From assembly GCA_947069175.1 (NCBI GenBank), contig CAMTDV010000012.1, positions 36,922,341 through 36,986,340 of the forward strand: a stretch of DNA of 64,000 nt. Reading direction: 5' to 3'. This DNA is from Scalesia atractyloides. Its lineage: Eukaryota > Streptophyta > Magnoliopsida > Asterales > Asteraceae. A program made the translations under genes and the position numbers. Below the pieces are notes generated by a model, which was not told the origin of the DNA, did not search any database, and saw only the letters and a program-made list of their open reading frames with translations. Below, piece after piece: positions 34,084-45,508 of this stretch; the stretch's first letter is position 1; each line of letters starts with the position of its first letter.

Positions 34084-35635
34084 TCAAGACTAAGCTACTT
34101 ATAGTCCAATACGACTCACTTACTTGGGTCCTACCATTACTTACCACCCTATACATGATTCCTAATCTCCTTAATTTCAAGACTTCATTACAGAATAGAA
34201 ATTTAAGTTTGGGAATCGCTTACCTTGAGCGTCCATGTTCGTGCTTGCTTCCTTGCCTCATCTTGACACGTTAGCCTTTCGTGCTTAAGTCAATTCTACT
34301 GTGATTCTTATCCTTTCATGCAATGAAACCCATAACATTGTTAGTATGCATGTTCATTCATTCATATCACATTCATTTCCAACTCTTAGTTACATTGACT
34401 TCTATTAGTCAATCATTAACATGCATAAGACATGAATCGATAATCACATCGTTCATTATCAACGAAATCCAAAACATCACCATATATAACACATAATTGA
34501 TCTAACACCTATCACATGATCTCTCTAGTCTTACATTTGTGTCAAAATGCCTAACCATGTCATTTATACATTCTTGACTTTCAAAAAGTCAATTGTCTAT
34601 CATATGAACTTTCAACTTATACTCAATCATCCATGTCGTTATAGTAGGCTATACTAGTGGCACCATATACATTCCATAGTCATGTTGTAAGACACATAAA
34701 ACCACATGGAATCACCTAGTTACATACACATAGTAAATTCTACATATACTAATGCTTTCATGATCCTACAATTGACATCCACCTTCAAAGTTAGCCAATT
34801 AAACAAAAATCTACCATCCTTACTTGTTATGTAATAACACTAATTTCGTTCATAATCCCAACTAAACAATCAACTAAACACACAATGTACATCATACCAT
34901 TCAATCAAATAGCGCAAGCCACTAATGCACATTTCTACCCAAACATGAAATCAACAAAACCTCCATATGGATTCAATCTAACACATGTTCCTCATGTAAG
35001 TTTACTAAAAATTTCATCATTTCCACATTCTATACATATTCATCCATTAATTGCACACATTTTCACATAGTATTGTTATTTAGACATTTCATCAAACACT
35101 TGGTGAGCGTAACACAAACAAGGCACAATGTACAAGTATTTCATGCTCATCTCCTACTGCTTGCTTTCATTCATCGATAACAACTAAAATCACATTACTT
35201 CCATACCATACACAATCTAATAAACAAAATCATTCGCATAGAACATAATACATCAAATGAACTAGAAAGAATCATTGGTTCATCCTTATTTTGAAAACCC
35301 ACTTCACCCTACATGAGGGTTTTCACATATAACAAGCACATACAAATTTTTCTACTCATACTGCCATCCATATAGTGATCCTAAATGAAATTCCTACCTT
35401 AAAACATGTCATACTTATCAAAACTCATGTCACTTTGATGCTTTTAACTTTCTCATCATGATGCTATTTACCAAAAGACAAATTGTAACTAACCTAGTGT
35501 TTAGTAAGCTTAGATGATCATCAATTAAGACCCATGTATGAATAAGATCATCAATTTCCTTCCCAATTTGCTGAATTTTGTCATTTAACCTTCAAGAGAG
35601 CATGCCTTCTCTTTCTATCCCTCTAAAACTCGTTA

Positions 35636-35662
35636 CGCGCGCGCGCGTGCACACACACAAAC
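35636..35662. repeat. (CG)n(TG/CA)n alternating purine-pyrimidine tract
   Basis: ACGCGCGCGCGCGTGCACAC runs directly into more ACAC, a strictly alternating tract of the kind able to adopt Z-DNA. CG runs are otherwise rare in this AT-rich window. Confidence 0.85.
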
Positions 35663-35904
35663 TTGCACATTTTTTTTGCTTTTCTTTCTTTTATAATTTT
35701 ATCTTTCTAGGTGTGCATTTCTAGCCCCTATAGTTTTATTAGTTAACTTGTTTACCGCTACTACATACTTTCTATTATGAAGTTAACATTAAAGTTAACA
35801 TTATATTAAACTAGGTTAAGTGTCCTTAGTTACCAACATCAGGCTAAACTATTTAAATACACATAATAGCCAAAAATAGGGATTTTGGGGCGTTATAGAA
35901 GGCT

Positions 35905-36469
35905 GCAATGGCTAATTGCCTAGTCTTTCAGGATCATGGGAAAATGGGAATTGTAGTTAGGATTCGTTTTAGCTTTGTTTATAAATTGGCTGGGTCTGAT
36001 CGAGTTAGGGACATGGAAACACACAATGCATTCACAATCACTGCAATAATCATTGTAACACTTAGCTCTCGATGATCAAAGCTCACATTTGTATTTTTTC
36101 AGTCATTTATGAACCAGAGCCTGTAATTTCCAGCTTCGGGGTTTTTTGTGCCGGAGATCATCTTCACGAAGAGGATCAAGGGATTTTTTCCCCGTAATAT
36201 ATCGCTTGTCTTCTTATTTGCTCATCATATTCACACTTGTACACCACAAGACAATTATTTTACCAAGCTAAATGGCCATATAAATCGTATTCTAACTAAG
36301 GATCCTTACAGTTTATCCAGGATCCTTAACAACAAACCAAGCCTTTTCACAAGCAACTCACCCCATTTTCTTAATTTGGTTATAATAACAATCTTGTCAA
36401 TTGTTAACCAAAACAATGATCATCTACCCTAATGCAACTTTTTTTTATATTAATATCTATCACATGAGC
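35905..36469. other. Intergenic, possible LTR end
   Basis: No gene. TTTATAAATTGGC at about 35978 and a following non-coding leader resemble an LTR promoter, but no partner is seen. Confidence 0.25.
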
Positions 36470-37021
36470 ATTCAGACGAAACCATTTAAAGCTCTATGCG
36501 GTAGAATGTAGAACACCTTCGAGAAAATCAGTGTTAAGATTGGAGTTAGTTCAGGACACGACCGATAAAGTACTACAAAATCTTGAACGATTGGAAATGG
36601 CTAGAGATAGACAAGAGAGCAATGCAAACAAAAGAAGAAAGCCGTCGGAATTCATTGTAGGAGACAAAGTCTTATTAAAAGTATCTCATCGGAGAGATGT
36701 TTTCTGATTCGGAAAAAAATGGTAAATTATCCCATTCGGAATCATCAAAAGGATCAGACCAGTAGCCTATCAACTAAGACTACCTGAGGAGTTGAACGGA
36801 GTACACGATGTATTCCATGTGTCAAACCTACGGAATGTTTAGAAGATGAATAATTCACAATGCCTTTACAAGAAGTAGATATAAATGAAAAGTTGTAAAA
36901 GAAAAGGCTCATGCTGGTCAGTGGAATTCTAGACGTGGTCCGAGTATACATGGGAATTCGAATCCAAAATGAAAAATAAGTATCCTCATATCTTTTCAAC
37001 TAATCTTGAAGACGAGATTTA
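36470..37021 (+). pseudogene. Ty3/gypsy pol 3' remnant (integrase C-terminal region)
   Basis: Broken plus-strand frames read ARDRQESNANKRRKPSEFIV, GDKVLLKVSHRR, VAYQLRLPEELNGVHDVFHV, and a tail ending KNKYPHLFSTNLEDEI before TAA. These are the conserved C-terminal blocks of plant gypsy integrase/pol and can be compared with 60330-60850. Several stops and frame changes occur. The sequence runs straight into a polypurine tract and LTR. Confidence 0.75.
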
Positions 37022-37037
37022 AATAAAGGATGGAGGA
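37022..37037 (+). other. Gypsy polypurine tract
   Basis: AATAAAGGATGGAGGA lies directly before the LTR start TGTAAC at 37038. It is the plus-strand primer site of reverse transcription. Confidence 0.6.
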
Positions 37038-38222
37038 TGTAACTTTCGTCAAATCACGGGTCTTATTAGAGAATTTACAAAGTAGAGGGGCCTATATGCA
37101 ATTAAGCTAAAGTTAAAGTTCAAGGTTTAAAGTGAAAATATGGAAAATAGGGGATAGCAGAACGGTACCCTAAGTCAAATGCTCAGCTATGAGGCAGACG
37201 ACGTTGCACAATTTGACAGGTGTGGCGTGGTCACCTTGGTAGCAGACCTATACCACTAGCCATAATATCACTCAAAGTTACTGGAAACCAACACGTGCCT
37301 GATGATCTGTATTTGACTGGCGGTAGTGGATCGCTACTGGTTCCATAAGAATTGCTAATGACCCTGAACTAGCCTATAAATAGAAGTTGAACGTGTCCAT
37401 TTGGAGCATTCACATTCCCGATCATTTCTCTTCTTCCAACACACACACATTCCTGGAATTTCTTCATCACAAGGAAAGGTGTAGAAGCCTTGTTCGTGAT
37501 CCCCAAAGTTAGATACCGGTGTAGAGGTTTTGACCAAACATTATAAAGGTTAATCCTAACTTCATCTCAAATACTAAACACTATTTTGTATCTTTTAAAA
37601 TGGCTTGAATAGTTAGATCTGAGTTATACATATGTTGTAGATGAAAGGCTATAACCTAGCTATTATAGACATACCTGAAACCAGGCAGATATACTAGTGT
37701 ATACCGTGGTTGTACACACGGGTGAATTAGTCCCACTGATTGTGTAGGTTACTAACACCTACTTGATCAACTTGCTTCGTTAGTTATGATTATTTCTGTT
37801 ATACATGATCAAGTTGCTTTATTAATTATTACTATTAATGTAAAAATTTTGGTGCCTGCTAGCATTATTCAACAGCATACACTGACGTATTCTTTTAACA
37901 ACATTTTCAAGTAATCAAGAGTAAATAGTTCTAAGGGTAGATGTTGTAGGGATGCTAATTTCTTTGCAATAAGGCCATGTGGTAACATACTTGTACAACT
38001 ATTAGGATACAAGGATATGAATATAGTTTTACTAAAGAAATATTTTGTAATGAAAAAGGGTATTTAAATATGTGTATAAAAGATGATATTACATAAAAGC
38101 GAGGGTTGTTTATTTTATAATAGTGACATGTTTCCATTGCGTATTAACTAACCAGGTATCAACTATTGGTCACACGTCTAGGGGTGTTAAAAATTCCTGG
38201 GTGTGACATAAGGAAGACAATT

Positions 38223-38634
38223 TGTAAGTCCCGTTAATCCGGATCTGACAACGCTATCGCACAATCACCAAGGATGGGCGGAATCCAAACTTGATGATAT
38301 TCAAGAAAAACCAAAAAGATGAAGAACAATACGAATCAACTTAACACCTTGCACACGATTCTATTACTTGAACAAGCAAAACCGTCTGGTACAACATGGA
38401 GGCTCTCTAGAGAAAATTCAAAAGTCTTAACCCTAGAAATGACATAAGCTTAGCTTATATACCTAGGGTAAGGGCATGCCCCTCATGGGCTTGCCTGGCC
38501 CACATGGTCTATGGCATGCCCAAATGACCTATAAAGGTCCAAACCTAATACAAACTAACCCAGGTAATCCCAGTTAACTACCATAGACCGTTGTGTATGT
38601 TTGATGTGTCAGTCTACACTTCTAGGACCTAACA
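38223..38634 (-). repeat. Copia 3' LTR (412 bp)
   Basis: It pairs with 43464-43876 and differs by a modest number of scattered substitutions (for example CGTTAATCCGG versus AGTTAATCTGG, and CTATCGCAC versus ATATCACAC). Confidence 0.95.
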
Positions 38635-38645
38635 ATCTCCCACTA
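38635..38645 (-). other. Copia polypurine tract
   Basis: Read on the minus strand it gives TAGTGGGAGAT immediately before TGTTAGG of the 3' LTR. Confidence 0.85.
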
Positions 38646-40688
38646 GACTGATGCATCAAATTGTCTTCATAGCATAAATTCAGCAACATCTTCAACAGAG
38701 TCTATGGTTGTCTCTATGCTGTAAGTATTGTAGAAGTTAGTCTTAAACTTCTAGAACCTCACACTTCGACGAACTCTCAGCACCGGGTCTCTTTCTTCTG
38801 CTCTTGTGGTTAGTTTCATATCAGGATTTTGATCAGCTTTGCTTGAAACATATTTGTCAAAAAGAATGTGAGTGGATGAATCTCAGCAACTCTTTTCTTT
38901 TTCAATCTTTCTCTTTCAAGCAAGCAGGTTCACAGGTACTTCTTCAAATGTACTATCATTGTCAGATGTTGACTGGAATCTGATTCTTCTGACTCAGGTA
39001 CACTTTGTTGTTGTGATACTTCATGCTTTGTCGGCAACTAACAACATCTCAATTTCAGCAACCCCTGTTTCTTGATCTAAATCAAGATCTGCACAATTCT
39101 CAGAAATTTATAAGCAAACATTTTTATGCAACAGGAAGAGTACAGTATTCAAATTTCAAATTTATAAGCAAACATTTTTATGAACGCTTGGTACATCCAA
39201 GTACTTGTACTCGGATCAAAATTTAAATTTGTTTCATCTTTTGATGATTAGTCAAAATTGGTTAATGCTTTTTAATAAAACAAAAAAAGCACTCTATTTT
39301 TGGATTTTTTTAATTTTCTATTATTTTTTTATTTTAGAATATAAGAATATTAACAAAAACACAAATAAACGAAGAAACTAACTCAATAGTTACAACTATA
39401 CAATTGCAATGGGATCAAAATCGTTTTCAGGCGGACCAAGGAACATTTTTCAGTGCGATCTTATTCAGACTGGTGTAAGTGATTGCCAATATGTTTGTCC
39501 ACTTAAACTTTAACACTCAACTTTCATTTTCAACTTCGTGATATTATACTATCATACCCGTGCGTCCCATACCTTGACATATCCCCGCGATCAAGGTAAG
39601 CATAACGATTCATCGTAGCAGGTGAGTATACTGAGATCATCCTTTATCTTTTACAACGTTAGACTATTGCTGAACAGGTCAGTACTTTCGTACAGAAGAG
39701 TGACCAATAGTATCTGATGAGGGTTAGGCAAATACCTTATATGGTATGTTTGAATTCATGGAATTTTCTCATGATAAGATTTTCTTTCTTTTAAGGTTTT
39801 GGCCCTTCTATTTTGACTCTTTTAAGGATATCCTGACTGTGCCTAGGTTTGCATAATCTCAACAGAAGGGCAGCCAAGATATCCCCGGATGACTCAACAG
39901 CATAAAGACCTGAAACTTCAAACGTTGACTATCTATCAACGCTAGATTTAAAACAATTAAATCATACGCCGATGGTATGTTACCCACAAGATACATAGTT
40001 CGTTATGTTTATATCACTTAGTATCTTTTAATCACTTTGAGCGTTAAGCCTACCGACATATCACATTAGATCCTAGTATTTCAGCTACGACACCTTACAT
40101 GTGTCAGTCACCCCCTATATCACGAATATTCATTTCATTTCCCATTTGATGCAAAAAGACCATTTGTATTTTTGTGATTTTCAAATGTTTTTGTATTTTC
40201 CTAATTTTCTCCCCCTCAAACAATGCATATATATATCGCCCTCTTCCCCCCTAAATTTGTGCATCATACTTTATGCACAAATTTACCTAATAAAGAAAAC
40301 GTATGTACAAAGTTTTAAATGAAAGGAAAGGAAAATATTTTTGTTGTTTTTACTTAACCGTTCCGTTATTAGATTAAAGACTAATCAATTTGAAAATTAA
40401 AGCATGAAATTTAAATTTGTACCTTTTCGCTGATCTTTTCTTACCTCATCTCCTCCAAGGAAACATCGCACTCGAGAAAAAATTTGAACTTTTGCGACAA
40501 TAAGATGTTATCCAATATGTCCCTAGAACAACCGTTATCAACCTTCTAGAGACTGTCAACAGCTCCTTCTTGGCTGTTCCTGAAAAATAAGAAGATTAGT
40601 AAGACAGTGGGACCAAGGCCATCGTGGTCCTGGGTTTCCCTGAAGCATCAAAATAAGACACTTCTTTCAGACACAAGTCCCCTTTTGT
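38646..40688 (-). other. Non-coding 3' region of the Copia element
   Basis: About 2 kb between the end of gag and the polypurine tract. No pol domain is seen in any minus-strand frame. It contains an AT-rich part (39230-39420) and a more complex part (39540-40120). In intact relatives this position would hold pol plus a 3' untranslated stretch; here pol is absent. Confidence 0.7.
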
Positions 40689-42642
40689 TTAGAGGATTAG
40701 TAATGTTGCTGCTACTTTGGATTTGGGTTTCCAAATCTGTTTCATTTTAACAAACGCGGTTGTTGCCTTTGATTGAGCAACTTTGGTTGTTTCAGGTTTA
40801 GTCATTTTAGAAACAATTTTTTGTTTCTGAGCCTTGCGTTTGTTTTTGGCAACATTCCAATCCCTATCAGATGGTTTAACCTTGGGATTCACATTCTTCA
40901 TTGCCTTAGGTGATAATACATTCATCGGCTTCGAATGATTGTTATCCTTAGGTGTAACCTTTTGACTTTGAACATGATATGGAACATGGGAACTATGTGT
41001 GCAGTTTCGAGCAATGTGACCAGGAATGCCGCAATTGAAGCACGTTTGTCTCTTCACATATGAAGCATTCTGATCAGCTTGATTTGCTCTTGCAGGCCCT
41101 AAAGGATGAACTGATCCCTTCTGTGCTTGATTTCCTTGCACGTTTCTTGCAGACGAAGATGAATTTGGATGTTTGTACTTGTCATTTGCAAGTGCCTTCT
41201 TCTGTTGTGGATATTTCTTTTGATTCTTGTTGTTTTGTTTATAATGCAAGTCTTCTTCAGAAATCTCCCCAACCTTTCCAAAAGCTTTGCTAGCACGGTC
41301 AAAAGAGTATTTTTTTCACATTTGCCATTAAAGACCGGCTTAACAAAAGCATTTTCACAACCCTAGCCTTTTGAGGGCTATTGCTGCCCACTGATGATTT
41401 TGGAGAGCGTGATTGTCCTTGACGTTTGGACTTCTGCTTTCTTCGTCTCCGATTTGCTCGTTTTTGCTCGTTTAGCTTGCTCTGAACCTTTTCATCAGAA
41501 GCAGAAGGTTCAGATTGTTTAGTTTGCGCACTTGGAGCCTTGTACACGTCAGCTCTCTCTTCATCAGCTTTGATAAACTCGGAGAGTCCTGGTTTATCAG
41601 ATGAAGGACCAGACACTCCAGCTGAATCATTAGAAGAGTCAACAGCACCAGATGGTTCCCGTGTGTCTGACGTATAATCACTGGCTTTGTTGTACACCCA
41701 TATGCTGTGCTTTCTCAATATCTTCGTCAGTTTTAGGCATTGTTGTGTAGTTGTGATTATACGGTGGGGCAACCTGATTGAATCCCAAACCCTTCCCCTT
41801 GTTCTCCTTATATGCCAGTTGCACATTGCACACGTCTTGAACGAGCTTGCTGGATGTATCAAACTTCTTTATATTTGCTTCATTTTGTTGATATTTTCCA
41901 GTAAGAAGTCCCAGCTCAACTCTTACCAAGTCGCATTCCATGGTTTTTGAATCTAATCTGGTTTTGTAATCATGGACCAACATTTCTGTTGATTTACGTC
42001 CAGGTGGAGCTGAGCTATGTCTTTCTTTTGTGCTTCAACCTTTTCCGTGAGTAACTTGTTACTTTCTCAAAGGCTGATGCACTGAGCCATTGCATTGTTG
42101 TAATCATCAGCCATTTTGGAATTAAGTGCCCTGAGTTGAGCAACCCTATTCCTGCAAGGTTCAGCGCACAAAAGGTAGTTGGCTGTGTCAATGAGCGATC
42201 TTGGTTTGTCAGCGTGAGTTTGGGCTTGAGGTAGAGGTTGGGGTGCTGGGCTGTTGATTGCTGCTTGTTGGGCTTGAGGTTTTTGTTCGGACACTACTTC
42301 AGGATGAGACCCTGTTGATTTAGCGTATGGATCTTGGAGATCTTGGTTTGATTTTAAATGATCCCACAACCAAGATACAAAGGAGTCTTTGTCATCACCC
42401 AAAACGCTATTCATCTCATCTGTTACTTCCTCTTTTCGCCTACCACGTTCAAGCAAACACATCACATAGTCAGCAATCGGATCAACATTGTAGTTTCCAA
42501 TAAACTCATTAAGCTTTTCCTTCACTTCATCCCGCAGGTTCTGGTTTTGATTTTGTGCTGGAGTGAACACTATGTTCGAGTGCTGCGCTTGGGCAGTAAA
42601 CATCTTCGGATAATCGAAACCGTATCGGTAAACACGATACAA
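40689..42642 (-). pseudogene. Copia gag with CCHC zinc knuckle, frame-shifted
   Basis: The first frame (42642-42067) starts MYRVYRYGFDYPKMF and carries helical gag sequence (VKEKLNEFIGNYNVDPIADY), a Gln/Pro-rich linker and a coiled coil. The frame then shifts through 41983-41678 (KFDTSSKLVQDVCNVQLAYK) and 41700-41299 (RRRRKQKSKRQGQSRSPKSS, basic). It continues in 41249-40689, which holds the zinc knuckle CFNCGIPGHIARNC and a Lys-rich tail ending AATLLIL. Gag forms the virus-like particle and binds element RNA. At least three frame changes make it non-functional as read. Confidence 0.85.
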
Positions 42643-42929
42643 AATGTCTGAAAACTGTTTTTACCAAAATGTACCGTTAGACTCATCTCGATGATACGAA
42701 TCCAATGATATATAATGTCCGATAGTGATTTTAGGAATTTTCGTGCTTTTTTTATTTTTTATTTTTGGTCCTAAAAATCACACGAGTCTAACCGTGCAAC
42801 CGGTTTGTATAGATTGTCTATGGATCAAATTCTGCGTACGAAAACGTTTAACTCTGGTTACGTCAGCTGGTTAACTTTCCACCTTTTGTGGGTACAACAC
42901 GGAACAGTACCGAATTCAAAACAGTAACT

Positions 42930-43400
42930 CGGATTGTTAATCCGAAATGGAATCTCGAAACAGTGATCCGAGATACTAATCGAGATGGTGATTCGGAACA
43001 GTGATCCGAGATGGTATTCGAGATGCACTGTTTCAATCAGAGATGCATCCAAAATTCAAGATGCAATCCGAGATGAAGACCTATGATCCGAAATGCTATC
43101 CGAGATGCACTGTTCTTATCGAGATGCAACTATTCTGATCCGAAATACAACTCTGATGATCTGAAAATGTAAGCTTTCTGATCCAAGATGCTTCTCTAAT
43201 GATCCGAGATGGATTCGAGATGCATGTTCAACAATCCGAGATGGATGATCTTCTTCGTGTTCTTCGGGATCTTCAACAATTCCGGATCCGAAATTCAACA
43301 GATTAATCTGAAATCAATCCGAAATTTGTCCGAAATGTAAACAGAAGATCCGAAATCTTTGAATGTTGATCCGAAATGCTTGTTTTTCAGCAGAAACCTA
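42930..43400. repeat. Dispersed ATCCGA(G/A)AT motif array in the Copia leader
   Basis: Between the primer-binding site and gag, the 9-mer ATCCGAGAT or ATCCGAAAT (plus strand) occurs at least a dozen times at irregular spacing, with further one-base variants such as TTCGAGATG. It is absent from the rest of the element. The spacing is too irregular for a simple tandem repeat. Confidence 0.8.
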
Positions 43401-43448
43401 ACAGAATCAGTGTGATATCAGATTTGAGCCTGGAAAATAGGTTCAACA

Positions 43449-43461
43449 GGCTCTGATACCA
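43449..43461 (-). other. Primer-binding site (initiator Met tRNA type)
   Basis: Minus-strand TGGTATCAGAGCC lies two bases inside the 5' LTR end. It is the standard plant complement to the 3' end of initiator methionine tRNA, which primes minus-strand DNA synthesis. Confidence 0.9.
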
Positions 43462-43463
43462 AT

Positions 43464-43876
43464 TGTAAGTCCAGTTAATCTGGATCTGACAACGATATCA
43501 CACAATCACCAAGGATGGGCGGAATCCAAACTTGATGATATTCAAGAAAAACCAAAAAGATGAAGAACAATACGAAGCAACTTAACACCTTGCACACGAT
43601 TCTATTACTTGAACAATCAAAACCGTCTGGTACAACATGGAGGCTCTCTAGAGAAAACCCAAAAGTCTTAACCCTAGAAATGACATAAGCTTAGCTTATA
43701 TACCTAGGGTAAGGGCATGCCCATCATGGGCTTGCCTGGCCCACATGGCCTATGGCATGCCCAAATGACCTATAAAGGTCCAAACCTAATACAAACTAAC
43801 CTAGTTAATCCTAGTTAACTACCATAGACCGTTGCGTATGTTTGATGTGTCAGTCTCACACTTCTAGGACCTAACA
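43464..43876 (-). repeat. Copia 5' LTR (413 bp)
   Basis: It begins TGTTAGGTCC at 43876 and ends ACTTACA at 43464. A minus-strand TATATAAG at 43695-43702 is a likely TATA box in the middle of the LTR. Confidence 0.95.
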
Positions 43877-44202
43877 CAATTGATCTCATAGAACTTACTT
43901 TATCTTAATTACATGACGAACTTAGAACCTTTGATATGCACACAAGCCATGGTAGTAAACCCTATTTGACAATGTTAATTCCCCACATTTAATATTGAGG
44001 TTTAACTGGAAACTACAATACTAAAACATTTGGTATTTAAGGTTAATTGGAATTAGGGAAGATTGACATTTTAAAAGAATTTAGAGAAGATAGATCACAA
44101 GGATATTTATGACCTTATTATAAATTACTTTTTAGTATGTATGTGTTTAAAACTTGAAAGATTGATGTGACATGAGCACTTATCAAGGGTTAGGGTGTTA
44201 CA

Positions 44203-45508
44203 AACACAAATATATATGAATACGTGAAACAACCATTCAAGATGTGTCCATCTTGTTTTTCATATTTATGTGTTTCAAGTAAAGTAGATTATTTATGTGC
44301 TTATTCAATCCGCTCATGATTACTATTATCGGTTTGGCATGATATATAATCTTTATATATATGTTTACATTTTAATGGTATTATCCTCACCAATTTGTCA
44401 CCTATCTATAACACTCATTTCATATCTCACTTATCTATTGTGTTTGCAATCGATGATCTTCTCCAGCTCTATTATTTTCTAGGCTTGTTATTCACTCCTT
44501 ATGTAGCCTATTTTTAGAGTAAACTGCAATTTACCTTCTTATGGTTTGGCGGCGTTTGCACAATGCCTCCCATACTTTCAGTTTTTGCAATATGGCTCCC
44601 TCTGGTTAAAAACCTCGTACTATGCCTCCCTCCGTCAATGAACCATTTGTTTGACCATCTAAAAAGCGAGTAAATGATCATGATACCATCAAATACCCTT
44701 TTTCTATTGCAGTATGCGCCCCTATGGTTCATTATATTACAATCACCCCCACCCAGCACCATCATCATCTTCACCACTACCACCCACCCACCACGCTACC
44801 ATTATTATCAGCACCATCGCTGTTCATCACCATATCACCTCCACAACCCCTTAAAACACCATATTAACAAACTCACTTATGTCAGACATCACTTGTGTAA
44901 TAAACCAACTTGTGTCACCAAATGAAACAAGCTATTCATCACCAACTATAACAAGCTCACTTGTGTTAAATATCAAGACTAACCATTGCAGTTTAAAATA
45001 GAAGGGATTTGAACGTTTTCTAATCAATCACGCAAACTAGTGAATTTGAATTTTGCTATCCCAAATATATGCCATAAATTTTGTTACATTAAATAGCCAC
45101 AGTGATTTCCAATTATAGATTCCCAAGTTATCCTTCTATTTTGCTGATTAGTGACATCTAGTATCGAACATATGTTTTTTACATCTAGTGTACGCCAACG
45201 TACGTTGCTATGGTGAGGTGTAGTAATCAGAGTCGTTGGATATATGGACTTTATGAGGAAGCTATGAAGAACGAGATGGAGAAATTTTTTCGGAGTCTGA
45301 GGAGGAGGCTCTAGATTGACATATGTGATTCCGCGAGAAGTTTCTATTGTCAGTGAGTTCGTCAATGAAGAGTTTGGCGGAGGATTTTATCTCCGTCGTG
45401 AAACAACTTTTGATTAGAAGCTTGAAAAATTGTGTGGTGGTGATGGCAGTAGGTACGACAACGGTGCTTTGTGGTGATGGCAGCAGGGGACCGGGTGTGG
45501 TGTGGGTA
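44203..45508. other. Intergenic, with Mutator-TIR-like patch
   Basis: 44516-44710 has the phrase pattern of a degenerate MULE TIR (CTTATGGTTTGGCGG, TGCCTCCCATACTTTCAG, CTCCGTCAATGAACCA). The rest is AT-rich with CCACCACC-type short repeats at 44740-44860. Overlapping short frames on both strands at 45084-45660 have no motif. Confidence 0.3.

Larger units (their letters stand above)
32601..35904. other. Repeat-rich intergenic block, probably LTR-derived
   Basis: No coding frame is seen. The right edge, GGGGCGTTATAG at about 35892, read on the minus strand gives TATAACGCCCC, close to a gypsy LTR start, so much of this may be a decayed minus-strand LTR. It contains an intact foldback MITE, several CA/TA microsatellites and a GTGCAC-rich repeat. 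Confidence 0.3.
38223..43876 (-). mobile_element. Gag-only Copia retrotransposon, complete with LTRs, TSD CAATT
   Basis: A 5,654-bp minus-strand element. LTRs (43464-43876 and 38223-38634) begin TGTTAGGTCC and end GGACTTACA. CAATT flanks both sides (38218-38222 and 43877-43881). The primer-binding site TGGTATCAGAGCC and polypurine tract AGTGGGAGAT are both present. Between them are a repeat-rich leader, a frame-shifted gag (42642-40689), and about 2 kb with no recognisable protease, integrase or reverse transcriptase. It is therefore a non-autonomous element that needed pol from a relative. Confidence 0.95.
37038..44202 (+). mobile_element. Gypsy 3' LTR split by a Copia insertion
   Basis: LTR segments are 37038-38222 and 43877-44202. 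It begins TGTAACTTTCGTC after the polypurine tract and ends GGGTTAGGGTGTTACA, giving matched TGTAAC...GTTACA ends. A TATA box (TATAAATAG, 37375-37383) is well placed. The Copia element at 38223-43876 interrupts it with a 5-bp duplication. The LTR end at 44202 is inferred from the inverted terminus; the 5' LTR is not in this window. Confidence 0.6.

Noticed and set aside
40560..40690. Possible Copia protease start (VDNGCSR in a minus-strand frame)
   Set aside because: It resembles the VDSGCSRHMTG motif only weakly, with stops on both sides and no following integrase or reverse transcriptase.
43449..43461. tRNA-like sequence
   Set aside because: Only the 13-base complement of initiator tRNA is present, adjacent to an LTR, so it is a primer-binding site and not a tRNA gene.
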